Positions 1-9,107 are shown, counted from the first letter of the stretch. The stretch: DNA of 64,000 nt from Achromobacter pestifer (GCF_013267355.1 NZ_CP053985.1:2976001-3040000), one strand, 5' to 3'. Made by a program: numbers and translations. Notes: generated from the letters alone by a model not told the origin.

Positions 1-409
1 GCAATCCGATCCCATCCTGGAGCAGGCGCGCCGTGAGCTGGAAGAATGGTTTGCCGGGCAGCGCCGTATTTTCGAGGTGCCGCTGGATCCCGTCGGCACG
101 ACTTTCCAGCACCAGGTCTGGCATGCCTTGTGCGATCTGGAGTTCGGCGTGCTGACCAGTTACGGCGCCCTGGCGCGCACCGTGGGGCGGCCCAAGGGCG
201 CCCAGGCGGTCGGCGGAGCGGTCGGACGCAATCCGATCAGCATCATTATTCCGTGTCACCGGATCATCGGCGCGGACACCTCGCTGACCGGCTTCGGCGG
301 CGGGCTGCCGCGCAAGCAGGCCTTGCTGGCGCACGAAGGCAATTTCTACCGCAGCCGCAGCGCAAGCGCGCGCCGGGTGTGCGACGGGCAGGCGGAATTG
401 CCCTGGTAG
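1..409 (+). CDS. ogt: Methylated-DNA--protein-cysteine methyltransferase, 3' part
   Basis: Repairs O6-alkylguanine by transferring the alkyl group to its own cysteine. The frame is open from base 2, so the gene begins outside the window and only about 135 codons are present. The active-site motif PCHR is visible, with the cysteine codon at 254-256, followed by the family-typical Gly-rich stretch (GFGGGL) and the K..LL.HE end. An internal Met at base 77 is not the start, because the preceding codons also match the family (an acidic, Arg-rich helix leading to VPLDP). The short tail after the conserved domain ends at the stop at 407-409. The N-terminal extent cannot be judged here. Confidence 0.93.
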   Translation, partial: QSDPILEQARRELEEWFAGQRRIFEVPLDPVGTTFQHQVWHALCDLEFGVLTSYGALARTVGRPKGAQAVGGAVGRNPISIIIPCHRIIGADTSLTGFGGGLPRKQALLAHEGNFYRSRSASARRVCDGQAELPW

Positions 410-435
410 GCAGGCAGCCCCGCCGGGCTTGAGGC

Positions 436-1398
436 TTACTGCGAGGCGATGCTGGGCAGGATGCCGATGCGGTCCGACACCAGCGGCACGGCGTTCAAGG
501 CGCTCTGCCGGTCGGGGTAGGGGCCGATCTTGACCCGGTAGAGGTTGTTCGTCTGTTCGACCGACGCGGGCGGCGCGCCTTCGGCGCCGAGTTGCGTGTT
601 GATGCGGCTGACCAGCGATTGCGCATTGGCCGACTGGCTGAACGCGCCCACTTGCAGATAGACGCTGCCGATGCCGCCCGCGGCGGGCTGGCGCACCGGG
701 GCCGAGCCGGGGGCGGGTCCAGGCAGGGCTTCGGCGGCGAGCGCCACGGGCACGGCGGCGACCGGCGCCAGCACCGGCGACGAGCCTGTCGCTGACGACG
801 GTTCGGGCTCGGGCGCGGCGGGTGCGCCTTGCGAGGCCAGCCGCCGGATCTCGTCCTGCGGAATGGCTTCCACGACCACCTGGCCGCTGCCGGGACCGAT
901 GATGCCCAGCTTGTACGCCGCGACATAGGACAGGTCCATGATGCGGTCGCTGTGGAACGGGCCGCGGTCGTTCACCCGCACGATGATGGTCTTGCCGTTG
1001 ACCATGCTGGTGACGCGGGCGTAGCTCGGCAGCGGCAGCGTGGTGTGGGCGGCCGTCATGGCGTACATGTCGTAGGACTCGCCGATGGACGTGGAATTGC
1101 CGTGGAACTTCTTGCCGTACCACGAGGCGGTGCCGCGCTTCTTGTAGGGCTGGCCGCTGGTGTCCGGCACATAGCGCTGGCCGAACACCACATAAGGCCG
1201 GTTCGCGCCGCTGGCGTAGGGTTCGATCCTGGGCACCGCATCGGGCACCTGGTCCAGGTTCGAAGGCGGATTCGCGTCCGGCCCGTCGTCCTTGTAGTAC
1301 CCGCCGCCCTTCTTGCGTCCGCCGGTGGAGGAACAGCCGGCCACCGCAATGGCCAGCAGCAGCATCATGAACAGGCGGGTCGGGCGGGACAGGGTCAT
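436..1398 (-). CDS. rlpA: RlpA-family septal ring lytic transglycosylase lipoprotein
   Basis: Outer-membrane lipoprotein that cleaves denuded peptidoglycan strands at division sites. The 320-residue product has a lipoprotein signal with lipobox VAGC (lipidated Cys22). A double-psi beta-barrel domain follows at about residues 88-170, containing GTASWYG and VNDRGPF. A Pro/Ala-rich linker leads to a C-terminal SPOR domain (about 245-320) that binds denuded glycan. The start codon overlaps the stop of rapZ by 4 bp, so it is translated as the second gene of a rapZ-rlpA unit. All conserved regions look intact. Confidence 0.92.
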   Translation of the reverse strand: MTLSRPTRLFMMLLLAIAVAGCSSTGGRKKGGGYYKDDGPDANPPSNLDQVPDAVPRIEPYASGANRPYVVFGQRYVPDTSGQPYKKRGTASWYGKKFHGNSTSIGESYDMYAMTAAHTTLPLPSYARVTSMVNGKTIIVRVNDRGPFHSDRIMDLSYVAAYKLGIIGPGSGQVVVEAIPQDEIRRLASQGAPAAPEPEPSSATGSSPVLAPVAAVPVALAAEALPGPAPGSAPVRQPAAGGIGSVYLQVGAFSQSANAQSLVSRINTQLGAEGAPPASVEQTNNLYRVKIGPYPDRQSALNAVPLVSDRIGILPSIASQ

Positions 1399-2273
1399 GC
1401 GGATTCGTCAGGCAGTTGGGTGCGATGGCGCACCAGCAGCGGGTCGTGGTCGGCAAAGCGCAGCGCCAGCTGTTCGACCACATATACCGAACGGTGCTGG
1501 CCGCCTGTGCAGCCGATGGCGACCGTGAGGTAATTGCGGGTGTCTTGCGTGTATTGCGGCAGCCAACGGTTCAGGAAACCGGTGATGTCGTCGATCATCT
1601 GCCCCACCAGATCGAAGCCCGACAGCCAGGCGGCCACGGGTTCGTCGCGGCCGGTCAGCGGCCGCAGGTCGCGGTCGTAGTAGGGGTTGGGCAGGCAACG
1701 CACGTCGAACACCAGGTCCGCGTCGCGCGGCACGCCGCGCTTATAAGCGAAGGACTCGAAGGTCAGCACCAGCGGTGCGCGGTCGGCCTTGATCAGGTCG
1801 CGGATCCAGACGCGCAGTTGGCCGGGCGTCAGGTCCGAGGTGTCGATGACGTGTTCCTGTTCGCGCAGCGGCGCAAGCAGTTCGCGTTCCAGCGCGATGC
1901 ACTCGGTCAGCGACGGGGCCGTGCCGCCGCGCTGCAGGCGGTCGGTCAGGGGGTGGCGGCGGCGGGACTCGGAGTAGCGCTGTTCCAGCGTCGCGGTGCT
2001 GGCGTCCAGGAACACCACGCGCAGGCTGGTGCCCATGGCGCGCAGGGCAGTGACCACGTCGGGCAGTTCGGCCAGTTCGCCGGGGGAGCGGACGTCGATG
2101 GCGACCGCGACGCGCTCCATGCCGTCATCCCGGGCGTTGGCGATGAACTCGGTCAGGAACCGTACGGGCAGGTTGTCGACGCAGGTATAGCTCGCGTCCT
2201 CAAGCATGCGCAGGGCGACGGACTTGCCTGAGCCAGAGATGCCGGTGACGAGGACGACTTTCAACATGGACAT
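1395..2273 (-). CDS. rapZ: RNase adapter protein RapZ
   Basis: P-loop protein; in enterobacteria RapZ binds the sRNA GlmZ and delivers it to RNase E, tuning GlmS and amino-sugar supply. The Walker A motif GISGSGKS lies near the N terminus. The conserved C-terminal segment contains GCTGGQHRS followed by VYVVE. I chose the ATG at 2273, which gives 292 residues; a second in-frame ATG at 2267 is equally possible and neither has a strong Shine-Dalgarno. The longer frame to 2339 adds non-conserved residues. In this order of bacteria rapZ often lies near hprK and ptsN; here they are about 3.7 kb apart, separated by cytochrome genes and a MocR regulator. Confidence 0.93.
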   Translation of the reverse strand: MSMLKVVLVTGISGSGKSVALRMLEDASYTCVDNLPVRFLTEFIANARDDGMERVAVAIDVRSPGELAELPDVVTALRAMGTSLRVVFLDASTATLEQRYSESRRRHPLTDRLQRGGTAPSLTECIALERELLAPLREQEHVIDTSDLTPGQLRVWIRDLIKADRAPLVLTFESFAYKRGVPRDADLVFDVRCLPNPYYDRDLRPLTGRDEPVAAWLSGFDLVGQMIDDITGFLNRWLPQYTQDTRNYLTVAIGCTGGQHRSVYVVEQLALRFADHDPLLVRHRTQLPDESA

Positions 2274-2451
2274 GATTGTGGCACGCTTTTCGAGGACGAT
2301 GCCGGCGGGATGACATCTGATATGGCCGTAAACTGCCAATCTGCGCCTGTACCGTTTTGGCTCCCCTGGCGTAAGCTTGGGGCCGGATACTCGACAGATT
2401 CACATACGCGCCCCGCCGTCATGCGTTTCGGGGGAATGGAATTCGACCTAG

Positions 2452-3204
2452 ATGTTAGCCTTCATTTCCTTTCGTAGTATTTCACTGCCGCGTTTTTGGG
2501 CAATTTCCCTACTAGGGGCTGCTGCCGCCTTCCTGGCAGCGCCCGCGCCGGCACAGCCCGCGCCCCAGGAAACCCTGCGCCCGGACACCATGGACGCCCG
2601 CGTCGCCGCCTGTACGGCCTGCCATGGCGCGCAGGGCCGGGCCGGCGCCGACGGCTACTATCCGCGCCTGGCCGGCAAGCCCCAGGAATACCTGTACCAC
2701 CAGCTGCTCAATTTCCGCGACGACCGGCGCCAGTACCGGCCCATGACGCACCTGCTGACCGGCCTGCCCGACGACTACCTGCGCGAGATCGCCGCGTATT
2801 TCTCCTCGCAGCATGTGCCGTATCCCGCGCCGACCCGCGCCGAGGTCTCCGCCGCCACCCTGGAGGCCGGGCGCAAGCTGGCCCTGGACGGCGATGCCGC
2901 GCGCGGCCTGCCCGCCTGTGCCGCCTGTCACGGCGCCGCCCTGGGCGGCGTGCTGCCCGCCATTCCCGGCTTGCTCGGCCTGCCGCGCGACTACATCGGT
3001 GCGCAGATCGGCAGCTGGAAGAACGGCTTGCGCCGCGCGGCCGAGCCTGACTGCATGGCCGACATCTCCAACAAACTCACTCCCCAGGACATCGGCGCGC
3101 TGGCCGCGTGGCTGTCCTCGCAGCCCGTCGTGGAACCTTACGCGCCTGAAGCCGCGGGTTCGATACGCCTGCCCGCGGAATGCGGCAGCCAGGCGCAACG
3201 GTAA
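2452..3204 (+). CDS. Dihaem c-type cytochrome (cytochrome c4-like)
   Basis: Periplasmic electron carrier of 250 residues. It has a hydrophobic N-terminal signal segment ending in an Ala/Pro-rich stretch and two haem-binding CxxCH motifs: CTACH at residues 54-58 and CAACH at 156-160. The two similar halves fit the cytochrome c4 type of duplicated fold. A triheme cytochrome starts 12 bp downstream, so the two are probably co-transcribed. No dehydrogenase or oxidase catalytic gene lies beside them, so the partner enzyme is unknown. Confidence 0.85.
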   Translation: MLAFISFRSISLPRFWAISLLGAAAAFLAAPAPAQPAPQETLRPDTMDARVAACTACHGAQGRAGADGYYPRLAGKPQEYLYHQLLNFRDDRRQYRPMTHLLTGLPDDYLREIAAYFSSQHVPYPAPTRAEVSAATLEAGRKLALDGDAARGLPACAACHGAALGGVLPAIPGLLGLPRDYIGAQIGSWKNGLRRAAEPDCMADISNKLTPQDIGALAAWLSSQPVVEPYAPEAAGSIRLPAECGSQAQR

Positions 3205-3216
3205 GGGAGAGGCCGG

Positions 3217-4500
3217 ATGTCGCTCATGAAGAAAGTCCTGTCCGTCCTGTTGCTGCTCGTGATCGCCGCCGTGGGCAGCCTCTACTGGCTAGGCACGCGC
3301 GACGATGCCAGCACGGGTCCCGCCGCGGCCGCGGCCGACGCCGCAACGCTGGTCGAGCGCGGACGCTACCTTGCGCTTGCCGGCAATTGCATGGCCTGCC
3401 ACACCAGCCGGGGCGGCAAGGCGCTGGCGGGCGGCACGCCTATCCCCACGCCGTTCGGCACGGTGTACGGCCCGAACATCACGCCCGACGAGAAATCCGG
3501 CATAGGCGCGTGGACCGCGGACGATTTCTGGCAGGCGCTGCACAACGGCAAGTCCCGCGACGGCACGCTGCTGTATCCCGCTTTCCCTTACACGGAATAC
3601 ACGCGCGTGACGCGCGCCGATTCCGACGCGCTGTACGCCTATCTGCGTACCGTCGCGCCCGTGCAGCAGCCCAACCGGCCGCCCGAGATGGAATTCCCCT
3701 ATGACCAGCGGGCGCTGTTGGCCGCATGGCGCGCGCTGTACTTCAAGCCGGGCGTGCAGGAGGCCGATGCGGGGCAATCAGTGCCATGGAATCGTGGCCG
3801 CTATTTGGTCGAAGGGCTGGGGCATTGCGCCGCCTGCCATACGCCGCGCAACAGCTTGGGGGGGCTGCGTTCGGCCGACCCGTTGGCCGGCGGCGTGATC
3901 CCGGTGCTGGACTGGTACGCCCCGCCGCTTACCAACGACATGGAAACCGGCATGGGCAGATGGTCCGCCGAAGACATCGCAGCTTTGCTCAAGACCGGCA
4001 TTTCGAAGCATTCCAGCGCCAGCGGGCCCATGGCCGAGGTGGTGCTGGGCAGTACGCAGCACCTGACCGACGCGGACGCGCTGGCCATCGGCATCTACAT
4101 CAAATCCCTGCCCGCCACGGCGGCTTCAACAGAGCGCACGCGGACGGCTGTCGCGCCGGCGGCCATGGAACTGGGCGGCAAGATCTACCGCCAGCAATGC
4201 GTGCAATGCCATCAGTCCGCAGGCGAAGGCAGCGGCACGGCGTGGCCCGCGCTGGCAGGCAATCCGACCGTGACGGCGCCGTCGCCCGTCAACGCCATCC
4301 GCATGGTGCTGGACGGCGGCTACGCCCCGGCCACGGCGGCGAACCCGCGGCCGCACGGCATGCCGCCCTTCGGGCAACTGCTCAACGACAGCGACATCGC
4401 GATGCTGGTGACGTACATCCGCAATAGCTGGGGCAACGAGGCGGGCGGCGTGACCCCGCTGGAGGTCAAGCGGGCGCGCGCGGCATCGACGTTGAACTGA
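3217..4500 (+). CDS. Membrane-anchored triheme cytochrome c (dehydrogenase cytochrome subunit type)
   Basis: The 427-residue product has one N-terminal membrane segment (about 5-25) and three CxxCH motifs: CMACH at 58-62, CAACH at 204-208 and CVQCH at 328-332. This three-domain arrangement is that of the cytochrome subunit of membrane alcohol, gluconate or aldehyde dehydrogenases, which passes electrons to ubiquinone or an oxidase. In those systems a flavin, PQQ or molybdenum subunit is encoded alongside; none is present here. It forms an apparent operon with the dihaem cytochrome upstream and ends 7 bp from the convergent MocR gene. Confidence 0.85.
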   Translation: MSLMKKVLSVLLLLVIAAVGSLYWLGTRDDASTGPAAAAADAATLVERGRYLALAGNCMACHTSRGGKALAGGTPIPTPFGTVYGPNITPDEKSGIGAWTADDFWQALHNGKSRDGTLLYPAFPYTEYTRVTRADSDALYAYLRTVAPVQQPNRPPEMEFPYDQRALLAAWRALYFKPGVQEADAGQSVPWNRGRYLVEGLGHCAACHTPRNSLGGLRSADPLAGGVIPVLDWYAPPLTNDMETGMGRWSAEDIAALLKTGISKHSSASGPMAEVVLGSTQHLTDADALAIGIYIKSLPATAASTERTRTAVAPAAMELGGKIYRQQCVQCHQSAGEGSGTAWPALAGNPTVTAPSPVNAIRMVLDGGYAPATAANPRPHGMPPFGQLLNDSDIAMLVTYIRNSWGNEAGGVTPLEVKRARAASTLN

Positions 4501-4507
4501 CGCGCGG

Positions 4508-5941
4508 CTAGCGCGCCTTCAAGGCTTGCGCGCAGGCCTCGCGCGCAAGCTCGCCCAGTACGCGGATGGCGGCCTGCGCAGCGGCGTCCCAGGGGTGCCC
4601 GTAGTTCAGGCGCAGCGCGCTGCCGAACTGGCCGCTGGCCGAAAAGATCGGCCCCGGCGCCACGCTGATGCCACGCGCCAGCGCCAGGCGGTGCAGCGCC
4701 AGCGCATCCACGGCGGCCGGCAGCTCCAGCCACAGGAAGAACCCGCCTTGCGGGCGCGTTACGCGCGTGCCGGCCGGGAATTCCCGGGCGATCGCCTCGG
4801 CCATGCGCTGCTGCTGCGTCTGCAGCGTTTCGCGCAGGCGGCGCAGGTGGCGGTCGTAGCCGCCTTGCTCCAGGTACTCGGCAATCGCGCCCTGGGCGGG
4901 GCCGGATGCGGATAGCGTCGATGACAGTTTCAGGCGTTGCACGCGTTGCGTGTAGCGGCCGGCAGAGGCCCAGCCGATACGGTAGCCGGGCGCCAGGCAC
5001 TTCGAAAACGACGAGCAATGCAGCACCAGCCCCTGGCTGTCATAGGCCTTGGCGGGCACCGGCCGCGCCGCGCCGAAATACAGTTCGCCGTACACATCGT
5101 CTTCGATCAGCGGAATGCCATGGCCTGCAAGCAGCTGGACCAGCTGCCGCTTTTTTTCGTCGGGCATCAGGCTGCCCAGCGGGTTCTGGAACTGCGTCAT
5201 CAGCCAGCAGGCCCGGGGCGCATGGCGTTCGATGGCGGCCTGCATCGCGTCCAGGTCGATGCCGGTGCGCGGATGGGTCGGTATTTCCAACGCCTTCAAT
5301 CCCTGGCGTTCGAGCGCCTGCAAGGCGCCGTAGAACGTGGGCGCTTCGACCATGACGGTGTCGCCGGGTTGCGTGACCGCTTGCAGGCAGAGGTTCAGCG
5401 CTTCCAGCGCGCCGTTGGTGACAACGATGTCGCTGGCCGGCACGTTGATGCCGCCGATCAGGTAGCGCAGCGCGATCTGGCGGCGCAGGCCCGGATTGCC
5501 CGGCGCCAGGTCTTCCACCGTGTCCAGCGGATCCTGGCGCTTGAGATGGGCGGCCATGGCCTGGGCCAGCCGCGCCAGCGGGAACAATAGCGGAGAAGGG
5601 AAGGCGGAGCCCAACGGCGTCACGTCGCGGTTGCGCACCGAGCCGAGGATGTCGAAGATGCGCTCGCTGATCGCGAGTTCCGTCGATTCGCCATCCGGAC
5701 TGGAGGCGCCGGGTTCCGGCGGCAGGGAGGCGGCGGGGGCGTTGACGTAATAGCCGGAGCGGGGCTGCGCCCGGATCAGGCCGCGTGCTTCCAGCAGGTA
5801 GTAGGCCTGGAACACCGTCGACGGGCTGAGTCCGCGCGCCGCGCAGGCGTCGCGCACGGAGGGCAGCTTGTCGCCCGCGCGCAGCACGCCGTCGCGGATC
5901 GACTTGGCGATCTCTGCGGCCAGGGTTTCATACAGGCTCAA
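4508..5941 (-). CDS. MocR-type GntR/aminotransferase transcriptional regulator
   Basis: The 477-residue protein has a GntR winged helix at about 1-75 (GDKLPSVRD, then SPSTVFQAYYLLEARGLI) fused to a fold-type I aminotransferase domain that binds PLP. The putative PLP lysine is in the SFSKCLAPGYRIGW segment. MocR regulators commonly control vitamin B6, amino-acid or GABA/taurine genes, but the target here cannot be read from the sequence. It is convergent with the cytochrome pair and starts 22 bp after the hprK stop on the same strand, so it may be partly read from the ptsN-hprK promoter. Confidence 0.9.
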   Translation of the reverse strand: MSLYETLAAEIAKSIRDGVLRAGDKLPSVRDACAARGLSPSTVFQAYYLLEARGLIRAQPRSGYYVNAPAASLPPEPGASSPDGESTELAISERIFDILGSVRNRDVTPLGSAFPSPLLFPLARLAQAMAAHLKRQDPLDTVEDLAPGNPGLRRQIALRYLIGGINVPASDIVVTNGALEALNLCLQAVTQPGDTVMVEAPTFYGALQALERQGLKALEIPTHPRTGIDLDAMQAAIERHAPRACWLMTQFQNPLGSLMPDEKKRQLVQLLAGHGIPLIEDDVYGELYFGAARPVPAKAYDSQGLVLHCSSFSKCLAPGYRIGWASAGRYTQRVQRLKLSSTLSASGPAQGAIAEYLEQGGYDRHLRRLRETLQTQQQRMAEAIAREFPAGTRVTRPQGGFFLWLELPAAVDALALHRLALARGISVAPGPIFSASGQFGSALRLNYGHPWDAAAQAAIRVLGELAREACAQALKAR

Positions 5942-5963
5942 GGTGCCGCCGGCCGACGCGCGC

Positions 5964-6890
5964 CTACTTGCTGCTTTGCAGGATCGCCATGGCCTGGCGT
6001 TCCATGAATTCGCCCAGCGTGTCGATGCCGCGCAGCTTCAGGATGGTGTTGCGCACGGCGGCCTCGACCAGCACCGCCAGATTGCGGCCCGCGGCCACTT
6101 GCAGCATGACCTTGCGCACCGGCAGGCCCAGCATGTCTTGGGTGATGTCCTGCAGCGGCAGGCGTTCGAACTTGTCCTGCGCGGTGGCGCGCACCAGGTG
6201 CACGATGAGCTTGAGGCGCATCTTGCGGCGCACGGAGGTCTCGCCGAAGATGGTGCGGATGTCGAGCAGGCCCAGGCCGCGCACTTCCAGCAGGTTCTGC
6301 AGCAGCTGCGGACAGTGGCCTTCGATCATGTTGGGGGCCGTGCGCGAGAACTCCACGGCATCGTCGGCCACCAGGCCGTGTCCGCGCGAGATCAGTTCCA
6401 GCGCCAGTTCGCTCTTGCCCAGGCCGGACTCGCCGGTGATCAGCACGCCCAGTCCCAGCACGTCCAGGAACACGCCATGCACGGTGGTGGTGGGCGCCAG
6501 CTTCTTGCCCAGGTAGATGCGCAACAGGTCGATCAGCTGCGCGGCCGCCACCGGCGTGGACAAGAGCGGCACCTGATGCTGATCGCACTGGTCGATGAGG
6601 TCTTGCGGCGGGGTCAGCCCGTCGGCCAGCAGGATCGCGGGCACGCCGCCGATCAGCAGCTCGTCCATGTGGTGCATGCGGCGGCGCAGGTCGAAGCGGG
6701 TGTAGTACGCCAGCTCTTCCTGTCCGAACACTTGGATGCGGGACGGGTGGATCAGGTTCAAGTGGCCGACGAGGTCCGCCGCCGACATGCCGTCGTCGGG
6801 AATCGCGCGGTCCGCGGCGCCCTGGCCGGAAATCCAGTTAAAGGGGATTTTGTCGGCGTTGTCGTCGACGAGTTCCTGCACCGTGAGCAT
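5964..6890 (-). CDS. hprK: HPr kinase/phosphorylase
   Basis: Phosphorylates and dephosphorylates HPr at a regulatory serine. The 308-residue length is normal. An N-terminal regulatory domain (about 1-130) is followed by the kinase domain, with Walker A GESGLGKS and the family signature region around [13 protein letters not shown]. It lies 21 bp downstream of ptsN, the usual proteobacterial arrangement in which HprK and EIIA-Ntr form a regulatory, non-transporting PTS. HPr and EI genes are not in the window. Confidence 0.95.
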   Translation of the reverse strand: MLTVQELVDDNADKIPFNWISGQGAADRAIPDDGMSAADLVGHLNLIHPSRIQVFGQEELAYYTRFDLRRRMHHMDELLIGGVPAILLADGLTPPQDLIDQCDQHQVPLLSTPVAAAQLIDLLRIYLGKKLAPTTTVHGVFLDVLGLGVLITGESGLGKSELALELISRGHGLVADDAVEFSRTAPNMIEGHCPQLLQNLLEVRGLGLLDIRTIFGETSVRRKMRLKLIVHLVRATAQDKFERLPLQDITQDMLGLPVRKVMLQVAAGRNLAVLVEAAVRNTILKLRGIDTLGEFMERQAMAILQSSK

Positions 6891-6911
6891 GGCAGCGCTT
6901 CCGCGTGGAGT

Positions 6912-7367
6912 TCAGAGTTGGCCGGTCGTGAGCATCTTGTGGACGACGGCCGGATCGGGCTCTGTGGCCAGGGCTTCGCGCAAGGCCTTGTTCGACATGA
7001 GCTGCGCCAGTTCGGCCAGGATGTCCAGGTGCTGCTGCGTGGCCGTTTCCGGCACCAGCAGGCAGAGCAGCATCGACACGGGCTGTCCGTCAGGCGCATC
7101 GAAGGTGATGGGCTGGGCCAGGCGGATGAAGGCCGCCAGGGCCTGCTCCAGGCCCTTCACCCGGCCGTGCGGCACCGCCACGCCCTGGCCGAGCGCGGTG
7201 GAACCCAGGCGTTCCCGGGCGAACAGGCTGTCGAACACGAGTGCGCGCGCCAGACCATGATTGTTTTCAAAGAGAAGACCGGCCTGTTCGAACGCACGTT
7301 TCTTGCTCGTTGCGAGCATATCGAGCACGACGTTGCCGGCGGGTAGGATGCGCGACAAATGATTCAT
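6912..7367 (-). CDS. ptsN: PTS IIA-like nitrogen regulatory protein (EIIA-Ntr)
   Basis: The 151-residue PTS EIIA domain of the fructose/mannitol type is phosphorylated on the His in AVPHGR and acts as a regulator (for example of K+ uptake, sensor kinases and stress) rather than in sugar uptake. Alignment by eye with enterobacterial PtsN supports the ATG at 7367, since the LSRIL segment just after it is conserved. There is no Shine-Dalgarno. A perfect TATAAT lies 7 nt before the start codon, which suggests a leaderless message. It is followed by hprK in the same direction. Confidence 0.93.
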   Translation of the reverse strand: MNHLSRILPAGNVVLDMLATSKKRAFEQAGLLFENNHGLARALVFDSLFARERLGSTALGQGVAVPHGRVKGLEQALAAFIRLAQPITFDAPDGQPVSMLLCLLVPETATQQHLDILAELAQLMSNKALREALATEPDPAVVHKMLTTGQL

Positions 7368-7379
7368 CGGGGCATTATA
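7368..7379 (-). promoter_or_regulatory. Candidate -10 element placing the transcript start at the ptsN ATG
   Basis: On the minus strand a perfect TATAAT (7379-7374) is followed by six bases and then the ptsN ATG, so initiation 7 nt after the -10 would fall on the A of the start codon. No ribosome-binding sequence lies between. The -35 is poor (TATTGC at a 17-bp spacer). The transcript start is inferred. Confidence 0.5.
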
Positions 7380-7719
7380 TGGTTATATGACGCACTGCAA
7401 TAATCGGCCCTGTGCGATGCGTCCTGGGCTCGGTCGCATCATGGGGCGGCAAGAGCGACAGCATAGACCGATAGCGGTGGATTGTGGGCATTCTTGCGCC
7501 TGGCGGCTGAGCTGGCCCTCGGGAAAGCGTCGGAAACTGGGGAAAACGGAATCGCCGGCGAGGCCGGGAATGGGGGACAAAGAAGGAAGGGGGTGCTACA
7601 GGAGGGTAGTTTGCCGATGCCCCAGCTGGACGTTGCGTCTAGCGGGACACCGGGACTTAGGCAGGATTTCTAGAATCGCTGTTTAGCTAGTCTCGCAGTG
7701 CGAGTGCTCATGAAGCGCG
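7368..7719. other. Intergenic region between ptsN and hpf
   Basis: This 352-bp stretch has no gene I can support. It holds the ptsN promoter at its left end. At 7692-7704 there is a short hairpin (6-bp arms CTCGCA/TGCGAG around one base) just beyond the hpf stop, which may help end hpf transcription but has no T-run. Open frames crossing the region resemble nothing known to me. Confidence 0.5.
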
Positions 7720-8058
7720 TTACTGCTGGGGTGGCGTAAGGTTCGCCGCTTGCCGCTTCACGGACTCCGCCGTGTGACTTCGTACCTTGTCCTTGTGCTT
7801 GATGACCTGACGGTCGACTTTGTCAGCAAGAAGGTCTATGGCTGCATAGAGGTTTTCATCGGTTGCTTCACAATGAATGTCCTTACCGCTTAGACGCATG
7901 GTGATTTCGGCTCTATGCCGCAGGGGCTCTACCGAGAGCATGACCTGGGTATCGATGACGTGATCGAAATGCCGCAGCACTCGCGCCAGTTTGTTCATGA
8001 CATATTCCCGGATGGCCGGGGTGACGTCGAGGTGACGACCGCAGATGCTCAGGTTCAT
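7720..8058 (-). CDS. hpf: Ribosome hibernation-promoting factor (short HPF/RaiA family)
   Basis: Binds the decoding centre of idle ribosomes in stationary phase. The 112 residues correspond to the single-domain short form, with the conserved start (NLSICGRHLDVTPAIREYV) and the HCEA...LYAAIDLLADKVDRQ block. A strong Shine-Dalgarno (AGAAGGAGAG) precedes the ATG at 8058. In most proteobacteria this gene follows rpoN; here the upstream same-strand gene is lptB and rpoN is missing. Confidence 0.93.
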   Translation of the reverse strand: MNLSICGRHLDVTPAIREYVMNKLARVLRHFDHVIDTQVMLSVEPLRHRAEITMRLSGKDIHCEATDENLYAAIDLLADKVDRQVIKHKDKVRSHTAESVKRQAANLTPPQQ

Positions 8059-8221
8059 AGTGTGCTCTCCTTCTAAAAGAGGAAAAAAGGGTGCGCAAAA
8101 AGCGCGGCTGATTCGTTAGGCGTTCTCCTTGATTGAGCGGGTTCGTTTAGTACTAGTGTATAGACTCGGGCCGATAAAACAAGCTGACCTAGCGCAAGTT
8201 CATGGCATTTTTATGGCTGAG

Positions 8222-8263
8222 CCCCTAGGGTGCATGCGTCTTTGCGCAGGCGGCGCCTAGGGG
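8222..8263. repeat. Inverted repeat in the vacant rpoN position
   Basis: CCCCTAGG (8222-8229) pairs with CCTAGGGG (8256-8263) around a 26-base loop that can itself fold. It lies between the lptB stop and the hpf promoter and could terminate the lpt/kds transcript, although no T-run follows on the minus strand. The remaining bases of this 222-bp gap show no coding remnant of rpoN. Confidence 0.5.
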
Positions 8264-8280
8264 TCTTCCCCAGGACCGCA

Positions 8281-9075
8281 TTACATGCGGAAATGCTCTC
8301 CCAGATAGACCCGGCGCACGGCGGGATCGCCCACGATTTCATCGGGGTGGCCGTCGGTCAGGACGCGGCCTTCGCTGATGATGTAAGCGCGGTCGCAGAT
8401 GCCCAGGGTTTCGCGTACGTTGTGGTCGGTGATCAGCACACCGATGCCGCGGCCCTTCAGGAAACGCACGATGCGCTGGATCTCGATCACGGCGATGGGG
8501 TCCACGCCGGCGAAGGGTTCGTCCAGCAGGATGAAGCGCGGGCTGGTGGCTAGCGCGCGTGCGATTTCCACGCGGCGGCGTTCGCCGCCCGACAGGGAGA
8601 TGGCGGCGTTGCTGCGGATATGGCCGATCTGCAGCTCTTCCAGCAGCGATTCCAGCTGCTCGTTGATCTTGGGCGTGGACAGCGGGCGTCCATCCGGCCC
8701 CGATTGCAGTTCCAGCACGGCGCGGATGTTCTGTTCCACCGTCAGGCGGCGGAACACGGAAGCGTCCTGGGGCAGGTAGGACAGGCCCATGTGCGCGCGC
8801 TTGTGGATCGGCATCGAGGTGATGACGGAACCGTCGATCTCGATGCGGCCCGCATCCGCGGGCACCAGGCCCACGATCATGTAGAAGCTGGTGGTCTTGC
8901 CCGCGCCGTTGGGGCCGAGCAGGCCGACCACTTCGCCGCTGACCACGGACAGGGATACGTCCTGGACCACGGTCCGGCCGTTATAGGTCTTGCGCAAACC
9001 GGTTGCGCGCAGGCTGCCCTGCTTGACGCCCGAGGGCGCGGAGGTTACCGGAGTCGGCACTGAAGGTTGGTTCAT
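8281..9075 (-). CDS. lptB: LPS export ABC transporter ATP-binding protein LptB
   Basis: ATPase of the LptB2FGC complex that extracts lipopolysaccharide from the inner membrane. The 264 residues carry Walker A GPNGAGKT, the signature LSGGERRR, Walker B ILLDEP and the switch histidine in TDHNVRE. I chose the ATG at 9075, 32 bp after the lptA stop; a longer frame to 9144 would overlap lptA. An N-terminal extension of about 22 Ser/Pro/Thr-rich residues precedes the ABC core, which is longer than in E. coli. It is the last gene of kdsD-kdsC-lptC-lptA-lptB. Confidence 0.95.
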   Translation of the reverse strand: MNQPSVPTPVTSAPSGVKQGSLRATGLRKTYNGRTVVQDVSLSVVSGEVVGLLGPNGAGKTTSFYMIVGLVPADAGRIEIDGSVITSMPIHKRAHMGLSYLPQDASVFRRLTVEQNIRAVLELQSGPDGRPLSTPKINEQLESLLEELQIGHIRSNAAISLSGGERRRVEIARALATSPRFILLDEPFAGVDPIAVIEIQRIVRFLKGRGIGVLITDHNVRETLGICDRAYIISEGRVLTDGHPDEIVGDPAVRRVYLGEHFRM

Positions 9076-9107
9076 CGTGGCTGCGTGTGGTGTTGCATGG
9101 GAGGCGT

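Noticed and set aside
7387..7686. A 99-codon plus-strand open frame in the ptsN-hpf gap.
   Set aside because: No ribosome-binding site at its ATG, no recognisable family, and it begins inside the ptsN promoter. An AGGAGG further in precedes only an 18-codon frame.
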